A stretch of DNA of 41,283 bases from Lachnospiraceae bacterium (GTDB taxonomy: Bacteria > Bacillota_A > Clostridia > Lachnospirales > Lachnospiraceae): NCBI GenBank assembly GCA_004556565.1, contig SFGN01000022.1:1-41283 (forward strand). The letters run 5' to 3'. The first letter of the stretch is position 1. Every line of letters begins with the position of its first letter. Below, piece after piece: positions 32,915 through 41,219 of this stretch. Both the position numbers and the translations under genes were made by a program. The notes beneath the pieces were generated by a model. It was given only the letters and a program-made list of their open reading frames with translations. It was not told the origin of the DNA and ran no database searches.

Positions 32915-33874
32915 ATGTTATCAATTATTGTTCCTGTTTATAATGTTGAAAACTATCTTAATTGTTCTATAAATAGTATATTAAAACAGTCTTATAGTGA
33001 TTTTGAGTTGATTTTGGTAGATGACGGATCAACAGATAAAAGTGGTAAAATTTGTGACGAATATGCTTCGAATGACCAGAGAATTCAAGTATATCACAGA
33101 GAAAATAGAGGAGCTTCAGCTGCAAGAAATTTTGGGATTATAAAATCAACAGGAGAGTATGTATCTTTTTTAGATTCAGATGATTATTGGTGCGATACCT
33201 TTTATCTTGAGAAAATTGTAAAAAGATTAGAGAGTAAAAAGTCTGACGTACTATGTGTAAATTTTCATAAGGTAGCCGATAAATTGCCACAGACATCATA
33301 TTTTAGTTCTAAATCAATGCCAATAGGATTATCAAGTGGTGAGTCAATAGACTATATACATGATAATAATCTTTGGATAGCTTGCGCATGGAATAAAATT
33401 ATTCGAAGAGATGTACTTTTGGATAATAATCTATATTTTATTGAAGGCGTTACTGCGGAAGATATTGAGTGGAGTGCAAGGTTAGCATTGGCAGTAGAGA
33501 CTTTTGATTATTTAGACGTAGATGGTATTGCTTACATTCAAAGAGAAGGGTCTGTATCTAAAAGTATGAATACAGATAAAGTTCGATATTTAAAGGACAA
33601 TGTTTTTAAAGTGGAACATTATGCAAAAGAAGCAAGCGGAAAAAAGAAAGTTCTATTGGATTCATTTTTATCCTATCAACTTGGAACCTTACTTTTAAAT
33701 ATTGCGTTGATGGATAATGGTTATGATAAGAGTCAATTGAAAGGTGAAATTAGACATTTAATGGGCTATCTTAAATATTCATCAGACAGTAAAATTAAAG
33801 TGATTAATTATATATATCATATTTTAGGATATAATTTAACACTTAGTCTTTTGAAATTAAGTGGAAAAAGATGA
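32915..33874 (+). CDS. GT2 (GT-A) glycosyltransferase
   Basis: A 319-residue family 2 glycosyltransferase: LSIIVPVYNVENYLNCSINS, ELILVDDGSTDKSG, the acceptor-side ENRGASAARNFGI and the metal-binding FLDSDDYW. A catalytic-base-like segment, GVTAEDIEWSARLALAVE, lies in the second half. The donor and acceptor are unknown. It starts 23 bp after the polymerase gene, with GAGG as a weak site. Confidence 0.88.
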   Translation: MLSIIVPVYNVENYLNCSINSILKQSYSDFELILVDDGSTDKSGKICDEYASNDQRIQVYHRENRGASAARNFGIIKSTGEYVSFLDSDDYWCDTFYLEKIVKRLESKKSDVLCVNFHKVADKLPQTSYFSSKSMPIGLSSGESIDYIHDNNLWIACAWNKIIRRDVLLDNNLYFIEGVTAEDIEWSARLALAVETFDYLDVDGIAYIQREGSVSKSMNTDKVRYLKDNVFKVEHYAKEASGKKKVLLDSFLSYQLGTLLLNIALMDNGYDKSQLKGEIRHLMGYLKYSSDSKIKVINYIYHILGYNLTLSLLKLSGKR

Positions 33875-33890
33875 CGGGAGGAAGTCTAGA

Positions 33891-34778
33891 TTGAAACCAA
33901 TAACAGTATTTACACCAGCATACAATCGAGCAGATTTACTACCGCGCTGTTTTGAAAGTATGAGGCGACAAACAAATCAAAACTTTATATGGATGATAAT
34001 CGATGATGGTTCTCAAGATAATACTAGACAATTAGTTGAATTGTGGAAAACAGAACCTAAAGAGTTTGAATTAGAATATTTTTATAAAGAAAATGGTGGT
34101 TTACATACAGCGTATAATGAGGCAATTGAACATATTGAAACACCTCTTTGCGTATGTATTGATTCAGATGACTGGATGCCAGATGATGCAATTGAGAAAA
34201 TATTGACTTTTTGGGATCAGAATGGTTCAGAAGAGTATGCAGGAATTGTTGGTTTGGATTGCTATATAGATGGAGAAGTAATCGGTGATAAATTGCCTGA
34301 ACAGAAGGCAATAAATCTTATTGACTTGATGATTGGTAAATATTTTATCAGAAATGGAGATCGAACTAATGTTGTCAGAACTGAATTATATAAAAAATAT
34401 GCACCGATGAAGGTGTTTCCAGGCGAAAAAAATTTTAACCCACATTATATGCATCTTCAAATTAGCATGGAATATGACTTTTTAGTGCTGAATGAAAACC
34501 TTCGATTCGTTGAGTATCAACCTGGAGGAATGAGTAATTCTATGCTAAAACAATACAAAAGTAGTCCTAATAGCTTTGCAGAAACAAGACTATTATACTT
34601 GAGTTTTCCAAATACTAGTTTTAAGTTTAAATTTCGGCACTCAATTCATTTGGTGTCAAGCTGTATTTTGGCTGGGGATGTTAGGAAAGCATTAAAAGAG
34701 TCACCGTGTCGTAACATCACAGCTTGTGCCATCCCGTTTGGTTGGTTACTATCAAGGTATATTTTATTAAAAGCATAA
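33891..34778 (+). CDS. GT2 (GT-A) glycosyltransferase
   Basis: A 295-residue family 2 glycosyltransferase: ITVFTPAYNRADLLPRCFES, WMIIDDGSQDNTRQLVE, YKENGGLHTAYNEAIE and CIDSDDWMPDDAIEK. It belongs to the branch with a short C-terminal helical region. The start is TTG 33891, chosen because GGGAGGAAG lies seven bases upstream and the protein then begins MKPITVFTPAYN. A GTG at 33861 inside the previous gene would add ten unrelated residues. Confidence 0.85.
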   Translation: MKPITVFTPAYNRADLLPRCFESMRRQTNQNFIWMIIDDGSQDNTRQLVELWKTEPKEFELEYFYKENGGLHTAYNEAIEHIETPLCVCIDSDDWMPDDAIEKILTFWDQNGSEEYAGIVGLDCYIDGEVIGDKLPEQKAINLIDLMIGKYFIRNGDRTNVVRTELYKKYAPMKVFPGEKNFNPHYMHLQISMEYDFLVLNENLRFVEYQPGGMSNSMLKQYKSSPNSFAETRLLYLSFPNTSFKFKFRHSIHLVSSCILAGDVRKALKESPCRNITACAIPFGWLLSRYILLKA

Positions 34779-34794
34779 TATGTTGGAGGGAAAG

Positions 34795-35904
34795 ATGCTC
34801 AAAGTTCTTTTTTTAATCCATGATCTTGGACAAGGTGGAGCTGAGAAAGTCTTAGTAAATCTTGTAAATAACATGGATCGGACGAAATTTGACATTACGG
34901 TAATGACCTTATTTTCTGGAGGAGTAAACGAACAGTTCTTGGCAAAAGATATAAAATACAAAACTATTTATAAGCGTATGATTCGAGGAAACAGTAAACT
35001 AATGAAATTGCTGTCTCCGAGAACACTCCATAAAATGTATGTAAAAGAAAAATATGATATCGAAATTTCTTTCTTGGAAGGACCTTGCGCTAGAATCATT
35101 AGTGGTTGTAAAAACCCAGAAACAAAAAAGGTGTCATGGATTCATGTAGAACAACATACGTTAGAGGCTTTAGCTACATCGTTTAGAAATAAAGATGAGG
35201 CGATCAATTGTTATAACAAATTCGATCGTGTTGTATGCATATCAGATTATGTTAGAAATGATTTCTCTTCTATCCTAAATTACCAAAAGCCATGTGATGT
35301 TCTATATAACACGATTGAATCGGAGAAGATATTGGAACTAAGCAAACAGCCAGTTAATATTCAATTTGATAATAGTGTTTTAAATTTAATTGCTGTAGGT
35401 ACACTGAAAAAATCTAAAGGGTACGATAGAATGCTTTCAGTTGTTAATAGATTGACGGCTGAAGGAATTAAGATTCACCTATACATTTTGGGTATTGGAT
35501 ATTTACAGACCGAATTGGAACAATTCGTGGAGAGAAATAATCTGGAAAAGGTAATTACATTTGTTGGATATGATGTGAATCCGTATCGGTATGTTGCAAG
35601 GGCTGATTTGTTTATATGTACAAGTCATTCGGAAGGTTTTTCAACGGCAGCAACGGAATCATTGATTGTAGGAACACCGGTTTGTACAGTTGAAGTTTCG
35701 GGAATGAAAGAAATGCTGGGTGAGAACAATGAGTTTGGCGTTGTAACAGATAATGATGAATTTGCTTTTTATAATGGATTGAAAACTCTTTTGGGTAATC
35801 CGGCGCTGTTGCAGCACTATAAGGAACAAGCAAAAATCAGAGGAAGTTATTTTAGCAAGAAGAATACTGTGAGAGCAGTGGAGGAGCTATTAGAATCAAT
35901 ATGA
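34795..35904 (+). CDS. GT4 glycosyltransferase
   Basis: A 369-residue GT-B protein. The N-terminus is LKVLFLIHDLGQGGAEKVLV, with the conserved GGAE loop, and SWIHVEQHTLE follows. The donor-binding half has LIAVGTLKKSKGYDRMLSVV and ICTSHSEGFSTAATESLIVG (EX7E). ATG 34795 is preferred over ATG 34780 because GGAGGG is placed just before it. It overlaps the next gene by ATGA, so the two GT4 genes are translated together. Confidence 0.87.
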   Translation: MLKVLFLIHDLGQGGAEKVLVNLVNNMDRTKFDITVMTLFSGGVNEQFLAKDIKYKTIYKRMIRGNSKLMKLLSPRTLHKMYVKEKYDIEISFLEGPCARIISGCKNPETKKVSWIHVEQHTLEALATSFRNKDEAINCYNKFDRVVCISDYVRNDFSSILNYQKPCDVLYNTIESEKILELSKQPVNIQFDNSVLNLIAVGTLKKSKGYDRMLSVVNRLTAEGIKIHLYILGIGYLQTELEQFVERNNLEKVITFVGYDVNPYRYVARADLFICTSHSEGFSTAATESLIVGTPVCTVEVSGMKEMLGENNEFGVVTDNDEFAFYNGLKTLLGNPALLQHYKEQAKIRGSYFSKKNTVRAVEELLESI

Positions 35905-36962
35905 ATATTTGTTTTTTAGAAGGAGATATGTCTCGACGAGGCGGCACAGAGCGAATGACGGCATTGCTTGCAAATGCGTTATCAAAAACGGATACTGTCT
36001 GGGTCATCAGTCTCCAAATGAGAGAAAACTGTATATTTTTCCCCATGGAAAGTGATGTGACGCATTTTCAGTTAAGACAGGAAAATGGAAAATTTGGACT
36101 ATTTAAACAGATTCTAGAGATTCGGGCTTTTCTGCGAAAAAATAACATTGATTGGGTTATTAATGTTGATGTGGGAACTTGTATTTATGGAATTTCTGCT
36201 TCCTTTGGCATCAAAAGCAAGGTTATCACATGGGAGCATAGTAACTTCTATAACAACTGGGGATCTCGATGGTTCCCGCATTTTCGTAGGTTTGCGGCGA
36301 AGTACAGCGATGTGATGGTTGTTTTGACAGAAAAAGATAAGGAGAACTATCAAAAGAATATCCCTTCGAAGAAACCAGTTTATGTGATAGCAAATCCAGC
36401 TGAAAAACATGATTTTTTATTTGACGTAGAATCAAAGATGATTTTATCCGCCGGATTGCTTTTGCCGATTAAAGGCTATGACAGGGCAATCCAAGCGGCA
36501 ACAAAAGTATTACCACGACATCCGGACTGGAAGTGGGTCATATGTGGTGAAGGGTGTGAGAGAGCGCGGCTTGAAAAGTTAATTGCAGAGGCTCACATCG
36601 AGCAGCAGTTCCTTTTAAAGGGAACAATGCAAAACATGAATGAACAGTATCAGAAAGCTGCTTTCTATGTGATGACATCTCAGATGGAGGGACTTCCTAT
36701 GGTACTGTTAGAGGCAAAATCTTGGGGTCTACCAATCGTCAGTTTTGACATCATGACTGGTCCAAGTGATATTATCCGGAATGGAGAGAATGGTTATCTT
36801 GTATCACCCAATGATGTAGATATGTTAGCAGAGAAAATTGAAATGCTGATTTGTTCCAAAGAATTACGGAAACAGTTTTCAGAGCAGTCACAGGTTGATA
36901 TGGAAAAATTTAATTTTGAAAATATTGTGTCACAGTGGCATAATATTTTGACTTTATATTAG
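35901..36962 (+). CDS. GT4 glycosyltransferase
   Basis: A 353-residue GT-B protein: MNICFLEGDMSRRGGTERMT, TWEHSNFYNN, ILSAGLLLPIKGYDRAIQAA and TSQMEGLPMVLLEAKSWGLP (EX7E). The RGGTERM loop and TWEHSNF motif resemble transferases of the GalNAc/Gal-adding group, but the substrate cannot be fixed. Translation is coupled to the preceding gene (ATGA). Confidence 0.87.
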   Translation: MNICFLEGDMSRRGGTERMTALLANALSKTDTVWVISLQMRENCIFFPMESDVTHFQLRQENGKFGLFKQILEIRAFLRKNNIDWVINVDVGTCIYGISASFGIKSKVITWEHSNFYNNWGSRWFPHFRRFAAKYSDVMVVLTEKDKENYQKNIPSKKPVYVIANPAEKHDFLFDVESKMILSAGLLLPIKGYDRAIQAATKVLPRHPDWKWVICGEGCERARLEKLIAEAHIEQQFLLKGTMQNMNEQYQKAAFYVMTSQMEGLPMVLLEAKSWGLPIVSFDIMTGPSDIIRNGENGYLVSPNDVDMLAEKIEMLICSKELRKQFSEQSQVDMEKFNFENIVSQWHNILTLY

Positions 36963-36976
36963 GAAGGTTGAAGAAT

Positions 36977-37552
36977 ATGTGTAGGTATTGGGGGAGGGTG
37001 GAAAATGCACCCTGGTGGCTAGATTATGTACGGACAACAGATGATTATAAGAATTTTGTACTGAGGCATTTTATTAGGGATTATATATTTCAACATCGGT
37101 TGAGATATATGGTCTATTTAAGATATTCTCAAACAACAAAAAGCAAGTTTCTAAGAAGTTTTTTGAAGCTTAAAATGATGAGGCTAGGTCGTAAATATGG
37201 ACTTGAAATAAAGACAGAGACTCAACTTGGAGAGGGCTTTTTGATGATTCATCCATATAATATTACAATTGTAACAGGAGCAAAATTAGGAAGAAATGTC
37301 AATATGTTAAAAGGATCTACAGTTGGTAAATCAGAAGGTAAGCATCCTGGAATTCCTATAATAGGAAATGATGTTTATATAGGACTGAACTCTACTGTAA
37401 TAGGTGGGATTACAGTTGGAGATGATGTTCTAATTGGGCCTAATACTGTAGTAAATCAAGATGTTCCCAGTCATAGTGTTGTTGTGGGGAATCCGTGCAG
37501 GATTAGTCACAGAGAAAATGCAACCAAAGAATATTTAAGCTATAAGGTATAG
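36977..37552 (+). CDS. hexapeptide-repeat acyltransferase (serine-acetyltransferase-like)
   Basis: A 191-residue protein with an N-terminal helical part of about 80 residues. Left-handed beta-helix turns follow (GEGFLMIHPYNITIVTGAKL, NVNMLKGSTVGKSEGKHPGI, IGNDVYIGLNSTVIGGITVG). The C-terminal VNQDVPSHSVVVGNPCRI is typical of CysE/WcaB-like sugar O-acetyltransferases. It probably acetylates a capsule sugar. ATG 36977 has GGAAGG eight bases upstream; a TTG at 36968 is an alternative. Confidence 0.85.
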   Translation: MCRYWGRVENAPWWLDYVRTTDDYKNFVLRHFIRDYIFQHRLRYMVYLRYSQTTKSKFLRSFLKLKMMRLGRKYGLEIKTETQLGEGFLMIHPYNITIVTGAKLGRNVNMLKGSTVGKSEGKHPGIPIIGNDVYIGLNSTVIGGITVGDDVLIGPNTVVNQDVPSHSVVVGNPCRISHRENATKEYLSYKV

Positions 37553-37794
37553 ATGAGCATGACAGATAAGGGAAAACAGCTAATTACATACAAAGAATTA
37601 GTACAGTATAGAGGCGTATGGATGGGATTAGCGATTATATGTATTATCCTCTATCACTTTCCTATACATTTTACAATACTAAGCATATATTTGGGATTTT
37701 ATTAGTTGGTATAGGAGTCTTGTCGACCCTATTGGAATTGCTAGATAGAGGAATTAAAACTACTTGGGTGAGGATATATGGAAATAAAAAGTGA
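37553..37794 (+). pseudogene. remnant of a membrane acyltransferase (acyltransferase family 3)
   Basis: It starts with an intact-looking N-terminus ending in ELVQYRGVWMGLAIICIILY, typical of acyltransferase-3 proteins (R.. WMGLAI .. YH), but stops after 50 codons at TAG 37703. From about 37682 the next frame reads KHIFGILLVGIGVLSTLLEL and ends IYGNKK at TGA 37792-37794, a normal C-terminus for the family. So about 270 residues of membrane helices have been deleted and the ends joined out of frame. The C-terminal end overlaps the next GT2 start. Confidence 0.78.
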
Positions 37795-38764
37795 TAAGTT
37801 GATTAGTGTAATAATGCCAATATATAAAGTTGAACTGTATTTGCATGAGTGTATAGACTCTATTATAAATCAGACATACTCTAATTTAGAGATTATTCTT
37901 GTTGATGATGGTTCTCCAGATAATTGTGGTAAAATTTGCGATGAGTATGCTAAGCAGGATGATAGAATAGTTGTAGTACATAAGTCTAACGGTGGATTGT
38001 CAGATGCGAGAAATGTAGGTTTAAATATTGCACATGGAGATTACATTGTGTTCATTGATAGTGACGACTGGATGGAACGAAGTGGAATACAGATTCTTTA
38101 TGAGTTGGCACAGAAGTATGATGCAGATATAGTTATAGGTGGAGTAGAGAAGTTTGAGGATAGTACAAAAGAAATAATATGGACTACACGAAAAGATAAT
38201 AGCGGCCAAACTGTTGTATTATCGAAAGAAGAAGCAATCAAAGATTTTTTGATTAACGGCTGTGCATCTTGGGCAAGGCTATATAAAGCAGGTATCCATA
38301 AAGAGGTTTTCTTTCCGACAGGAGAGATTAATGAGGATGAAGCAATAGTGTTATCACTACTAGATCGTTGCAAAACTATTGTTAAGACGAATATAGTAGT
38401 TTACCAGTATCGCTTTAGACAAGAAAGCATAACATCTACACGGTGGAGCAGAAAAAAACTGGCTTGGTATGAGCATTGCAAGAGTAATCTAAGATTTACT
38501 ATAGATAACTATCCGGAATTAGAAACATATGCAGAGGCAAGATACAGATCAAGCATATTATGGGCACTAAATAATATGTCTGAAAATCCTAGTAATTTTG
38601 ATGATCTTATTCCTAAATTCAGAAAGGAATTACAGAACATTATGAAAAAAGAAAATTGGGATTTTCGAATGGATAAAAAAGAAAAATGCCGAGCATATTT
38701 CCTTGCATATGGATTTTCCCTGTATTCATGGATTGTCAGATTATATGGAAAACATTATACATAA
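37778..38764 (+). CDS. GT2 (GT-A) glycosyltransferase, first of a paralogous pair
   Basis: A 328-residue family 2 glycosyltransferase: ISVIMPIYKVELYLHECIDS, EIILVDDGSPDNCGKICDEY, HKSNGGLSDARNVGLNIAHG and FIDSDDWMERSG. GEINEDEAIVLSLLDRCKTI holds the probable ED(E) catalytic region. It is clearly related to the gene that follows, so the two arose by duplication. GAGG sits before the ATG within the end of the broken acyltransferase gene. Confidence 0.88.
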   Translation: MEIKSDKLISVIMPIYKVELYLHECIDSIINQTYSNLEIILVDDGSPDNCGKICDEYAKQDDRIVVVHKSNGGLSDARNVGLNIAHGDYIVFIDSDDWMERSGIQILYELAQKYDADIVIGGVEKFEDSTKEIIWTTRKDNSGQTVVLSKEEAIKDFLINGCASWARLYKAGIHKEVFFPTGEINEDEAIVLSLLDRCKTIVKTNIVVYQYRFRQESITSTRWSRKKLAWYEHCKSNLRFTIDNYPELETYAEARYRSSILWALNNMSENPSNFDDLIPKFRKELQNIMKKENWDFRMDKKEKCRAYFLAYGFSLYSWIVRLYGKHYT

Positions 38765-38799
38765 CATTTTAAGTGGCTTGATTTGAAGGAGTGGAAGTA

Positions 38800-39768
38800 T
38801 TGCAGCAGAATAAATTGGTTAGTGTGATTATGCCTGTTTATAAGGTTGAACCATATCTTGAAAAAAGCATTGAGAGTATTATCAATCAGACCTATCAGAA
38901 TGTAGAGATTATTCTTGTGGATGATGGTTCACCGGATAGATGCCCAGAGATTTGCGAAAAATACGCTGCAATGGATGAACGGATTAAAGTTATTCACAAA
39001 AAGAATGGTGGTCAGGCCGAAGCGAGAAATTTTGGTCTTGATATAGCAAATGGAGATTACATCTATTTTATTGATAGTGATGATTATGCAGAGGCTAATG
39101 CTGTTGAAGTTTTATTATGCATAGCCGAGAAAGAAAAGGCGGATTTGGTTATTGCGGATATTAAAACTGTGGATGAAAGTGGAGTAGAATCTCACTATGG
39201 AAAAAGACAGTATCCGTTTCCAAATATGACTTCATTTACTGCTTCGGAATTAGCGATAGCATTAGCAGAGTTAGATTGGGGACCGTGGAATAAATTATAT
39301 GCCCGTAAAGTCCATGAAAATATAAGATTCCCTGTAGGAAAAATCCATGAAGATGAAGCGATTATGTTCCAGTTGTTTAATAACGTGACTCGATGTGTGT
39401 ATACCAATCAACAGCTCTATTACTATGTCAAGCGTTTTGGCAGTACTACGGCTGGAACATACAGTCTGAGAAAACTTGATTGGTTTGCTGTGTGGTTAAG
39501 CAACTATCATTATGTAGTAGATGCTTTTCCAGCAGCAAAGGATCGGGTTATGAAAAAGCTGCTAGTAACGGCAATTTATAATTTAGACAATTTACTTGCA
39601 ATAGATCAGGTGAAATATAAAACGAAAATACATGAGATTATATGTTTTTTTGAAACTTATAAAAATGAGATTGTGTATAACAAGGATTTAAGTTGGAATT
39701 ACAAGATTCGATGCTTTCTAGCAAATAGGCATATGAAAGTATATATCAAATTATATATTAATGGGTGA
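38800..39768 (+). CDS. GT2 (GT-A) glycosyltransferase, second of a paralogous pair
   Basis: A 322-residue family 2 glycosyltransferase paralogous to the preceding one: VSVIMPVYKVEPYLEKSIES, EIILVDDGSPDRCPEICEKY, HKKNGGQAEARNFGLDIANG, YFIDSDDYAEANAVEV and KIHEDEAIMFQLFNNVTRC. The start is TTG 38800; a GTG at 38791 is unlikely because the AAGGAG ribosome site (38786-38791) overlaps it. The substrate is unknown. Confidence 0.86.
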   Translation: MQQNKLVSVIMPVYKVEPYLEKSIESIINQTYQNVEIILVDDGSPDRCPEICEKYAAMDERIKVIHKKNGGQAEARNFGLDIANGDYIYFIDSDDYAEANAVEVLLCIAEKEKADLVIADIKTVDESGVESHYGKRQYPFPNMTSFTASELAIALAELDWGPWNKLYARKVHENIRFPVGKIHEDEAIMFQLFNNVTRCVYTNQQLYYYVKRFGSTTAGTYSLRKLDWFAVWLSNYHYVVDAFPAAKDRVMKKLLVTAIYNLDNLLAIDQVKYKTKIHEIICFFETYKNEIVYNKDLSWNYKIRCFLANRHMKVYIKLYING

Positions 39769-39774
39769 TAGACA

Positions 39775-40269
39775 ATGAGGGAATGTGATCAGCTTCATCA
39801 ACAGAATCGAGCAGAATGGATAGACACTGCAAAGGGGATTGGCATTTCGTTATTATGGAAGCTTCAGCATATTCGTTAAGAAGAAAGTAAGGGCATTACT
39901 AATTCCATATGTATTTTTGGCTATGACAATCACGGTATATAGGACTTTGTTAAATACATGTGTAGGTATAGGAGAGTTTCAACTTAAAGATATAGTAATC
40001 GGTTTTTTACTTAATATTCGCTATTCTCATTTATGGTTTTTGACATGTATGTTTGTTGCGACGATTTCTTTTTGGATTATTGAATGGTTTGGAGAAAATG
40101 AGCAAGTACTCATTTTTTCCATACTCGCTGGAAGACTGGTATCAGTATCTACAGCTTCAGTTGGATCTCTTCTGGAGGCTATCATCCTAACTTGTTTGAC
40201 TGTTATAATACTGTATCCAGTTAATGCTGTTATGATTCATTTATGCCGTGGCTAGTTGGTAAAAAATAG
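39775..40269 (+). pseudogene. broken membrane acyltransferase (OafA/WecH-like)
   Basis: The first 34 codons (…NRAEWIDTAKGIGISLLW) are the start of an acyltransferase-3 protein and run into a stop. Another frame, open from about 39839, continues with VKKKVRALLIPYVFLAMTIT and YSHLWFLTCMFVATISFWII, both family hallmarks. A second frameshift near 40230 moves the coding to the frame ending FMPWLVGKK at TAG 40267-40269. The segment between helix 1 and the VKKK loop is deleted. At least two frameshifts plus a deletion make it non-functional. Confidence 0.82.
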
Positions 40270-40309
40270 AAGAGCAAAGGCATGATGTTGGTTGAAAGGA
40301 GAAAGAGAA

Positions 40310-40441
40310 GTGCCTTCGGACATCGGACTCTGCCTATATCATGCCACAGAATTAAATTGTATTGAAAATGTAACTATTGAGTATATAGAAGGAAATTGTA
40401 TGAGGGAAGTTCCTCTTAGATGTCCTTACTTTTATAACTGA
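40310..40441 (+). CDS. 43-codon ORF of unknown nature
   Basis: GTG 40310 follows GAAAGGAGAAAG at good distance and opens a frame reading ELNCIENVTIEYIEGNCMRE and ending PYFYN. I recognise no family. It could be the tail of a lost gene, since the neighbouring acyltransferase is also broken. Apart from this and the inverted repeat below, 40270-40504 shows nothing. Confidence 0.25.
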   Translation: MPSDIGLCLYHATELNCIENVTIEYIEGNCMREVPLRCPYFYN

Positions 40442-40450
40442 AATGAATAA

Positions 40451-40481
40451 GTTTGTAATCGGTTTTCTCTTGATTACAAAC
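40451..40481. repeat. perfect 10-bp inverted repeat
   Basis: GTTTGTAATC (40451-40460) and GATTACAAAC (40472-40481) can form a hairpin with an 11-nt T-rich loop, directly upstream of the cytidylyltransferase ribosome site (AAGGAG). It may be a terminator remnant or a regulator site; the following sequence has no T-run. Confidence 0.5.
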
Positions 40482-40504
40482 CTATAATATAAGGAGAAGT
40501 TAAA

Positions 40505-41161
40505 ATGAAAAAAGTAGTAGCCTTTGTTCCAATAAAAACAAATAATGAGAGACTTCCTGGAAAGAATACAAAAAAATTTTCTAATGGAAAACCTTTAATT
40601 AGTTATATTTTGGATACTTTGGTAAGAGTTGAGATGTTAGATGAAATATATGTATATTGTAGTGATCCTTCTATCAAAGAGTATTTGCCAGCAGGTGTTA
40701 TCTTTCTAGAAAGAGATAAGTATTTAGATCTGTCTACAACTAGTTTTAATGAAGTACTAACAACATTTGCAAATAAGGTTCACGCAGATATTTATGTTCT
40801 AACGCATGCTACTGCCCCTTTTATCTCTGTTAAAACATTTGAAAAGGCAATCACTGCCCTTAAGTCTGGAGAATATGATTCTGCATTATCGGTTGAACGT
40901 TTACAAGAATTTTTTTGGAAAGATGGAGTTCCATTAAATTATGATCCGGTCAAAATTCCTAGAACCCAAGATCTTATACCTTATTATATTGAAACATGTG
41001 GTATGTATGCTTATACATCAAAGTTAATTAAGGACGAAGGACGAAGAGTTGGGCATCATCCTTTTTTAGTAGAAGTTTCAAAGAAGGAAGCGTGTGATAT
41101 TAATAATCCTGAAGACTTTGTTATTGCTGATGCACTTACTATGTTTTCTGATAACATATAA
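40505..41161 (+). CDS. NeuA/KdsB-like cytidylyltransferase
   Basis: A 218-residue nucleotidyltransferase. KVVAFVPIKTNNERLPGKNT is the CTP-binding N-terminus (P-I-K-x-x-S/N-x-R-L-x-G-K-N) of acylneuraminate cytidylyltransferases. LTHATAPFISVKTFEKAI and the closing ACDINNPEDFVIADAL are the other landmarks. Enzymes of this group make CMP-activated sugars such as CMP-sialic, -legionaminic or -pseudaminic acid, or CMP-Kdo-like sugars. No synthase for any of these is in the window, so the sugar is open. ATG 40505 has AAGGAGAAG upstream. Confidence 0.85.
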   Translation: MKKVVAFVPIKTNNERLPGKNTKKFSNGKPLISYILDTLVRVEMLDEIYVYCSDPSIKEYLPAGVIFLERDKYLDLSTTSFNEVLTTFANKVHADIYVLTHATAPFISVKTFEKAITALKSGEYDSALSVERLQEFFWKDGVPLNYDPVKIPRTQDLIPYYIETCGMYAYTSKLIKDEGRRVGHHPFLVEVSKKEACDINNPEDFVIADALTMFSDNI

Positions 41162-41202
41162 ATGTTAATTTGTCAGATTGAGGATAATTGAAAATACTAA
41201 AC

Positions 41203-41219
41203 CCCCAGCTATGCTGGGG
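41203..41219. mobile_element. hairpin, possible end of an IS200/IS605-like element
   Basis: CCCCAGC-TAT-GCTGGGG is a perfect 7-bp stem with a 3-nt loop, preceded by TACTAAAC. A second weaker GAGGC/GCCTC pairing follows (around 41236-41264) and then a palindrome ATACTATAGTAT. Subterminal imperfect hairpins and AT-rich flanks are typical of IS200/IS605 ends. The transposase, if present, lies beyond the window. A plain terminator is less likely because no T-run follows the stem. Confidence 0.3.

Noticed and set aside
40483..40488. TATAAT as a promoter for the cytidylyltransferase gene
   Set aside because: It lies only 22 bp before the ATG, so the transcript would start after the ribosome site, and there is no -35 match at 16-18 bp.
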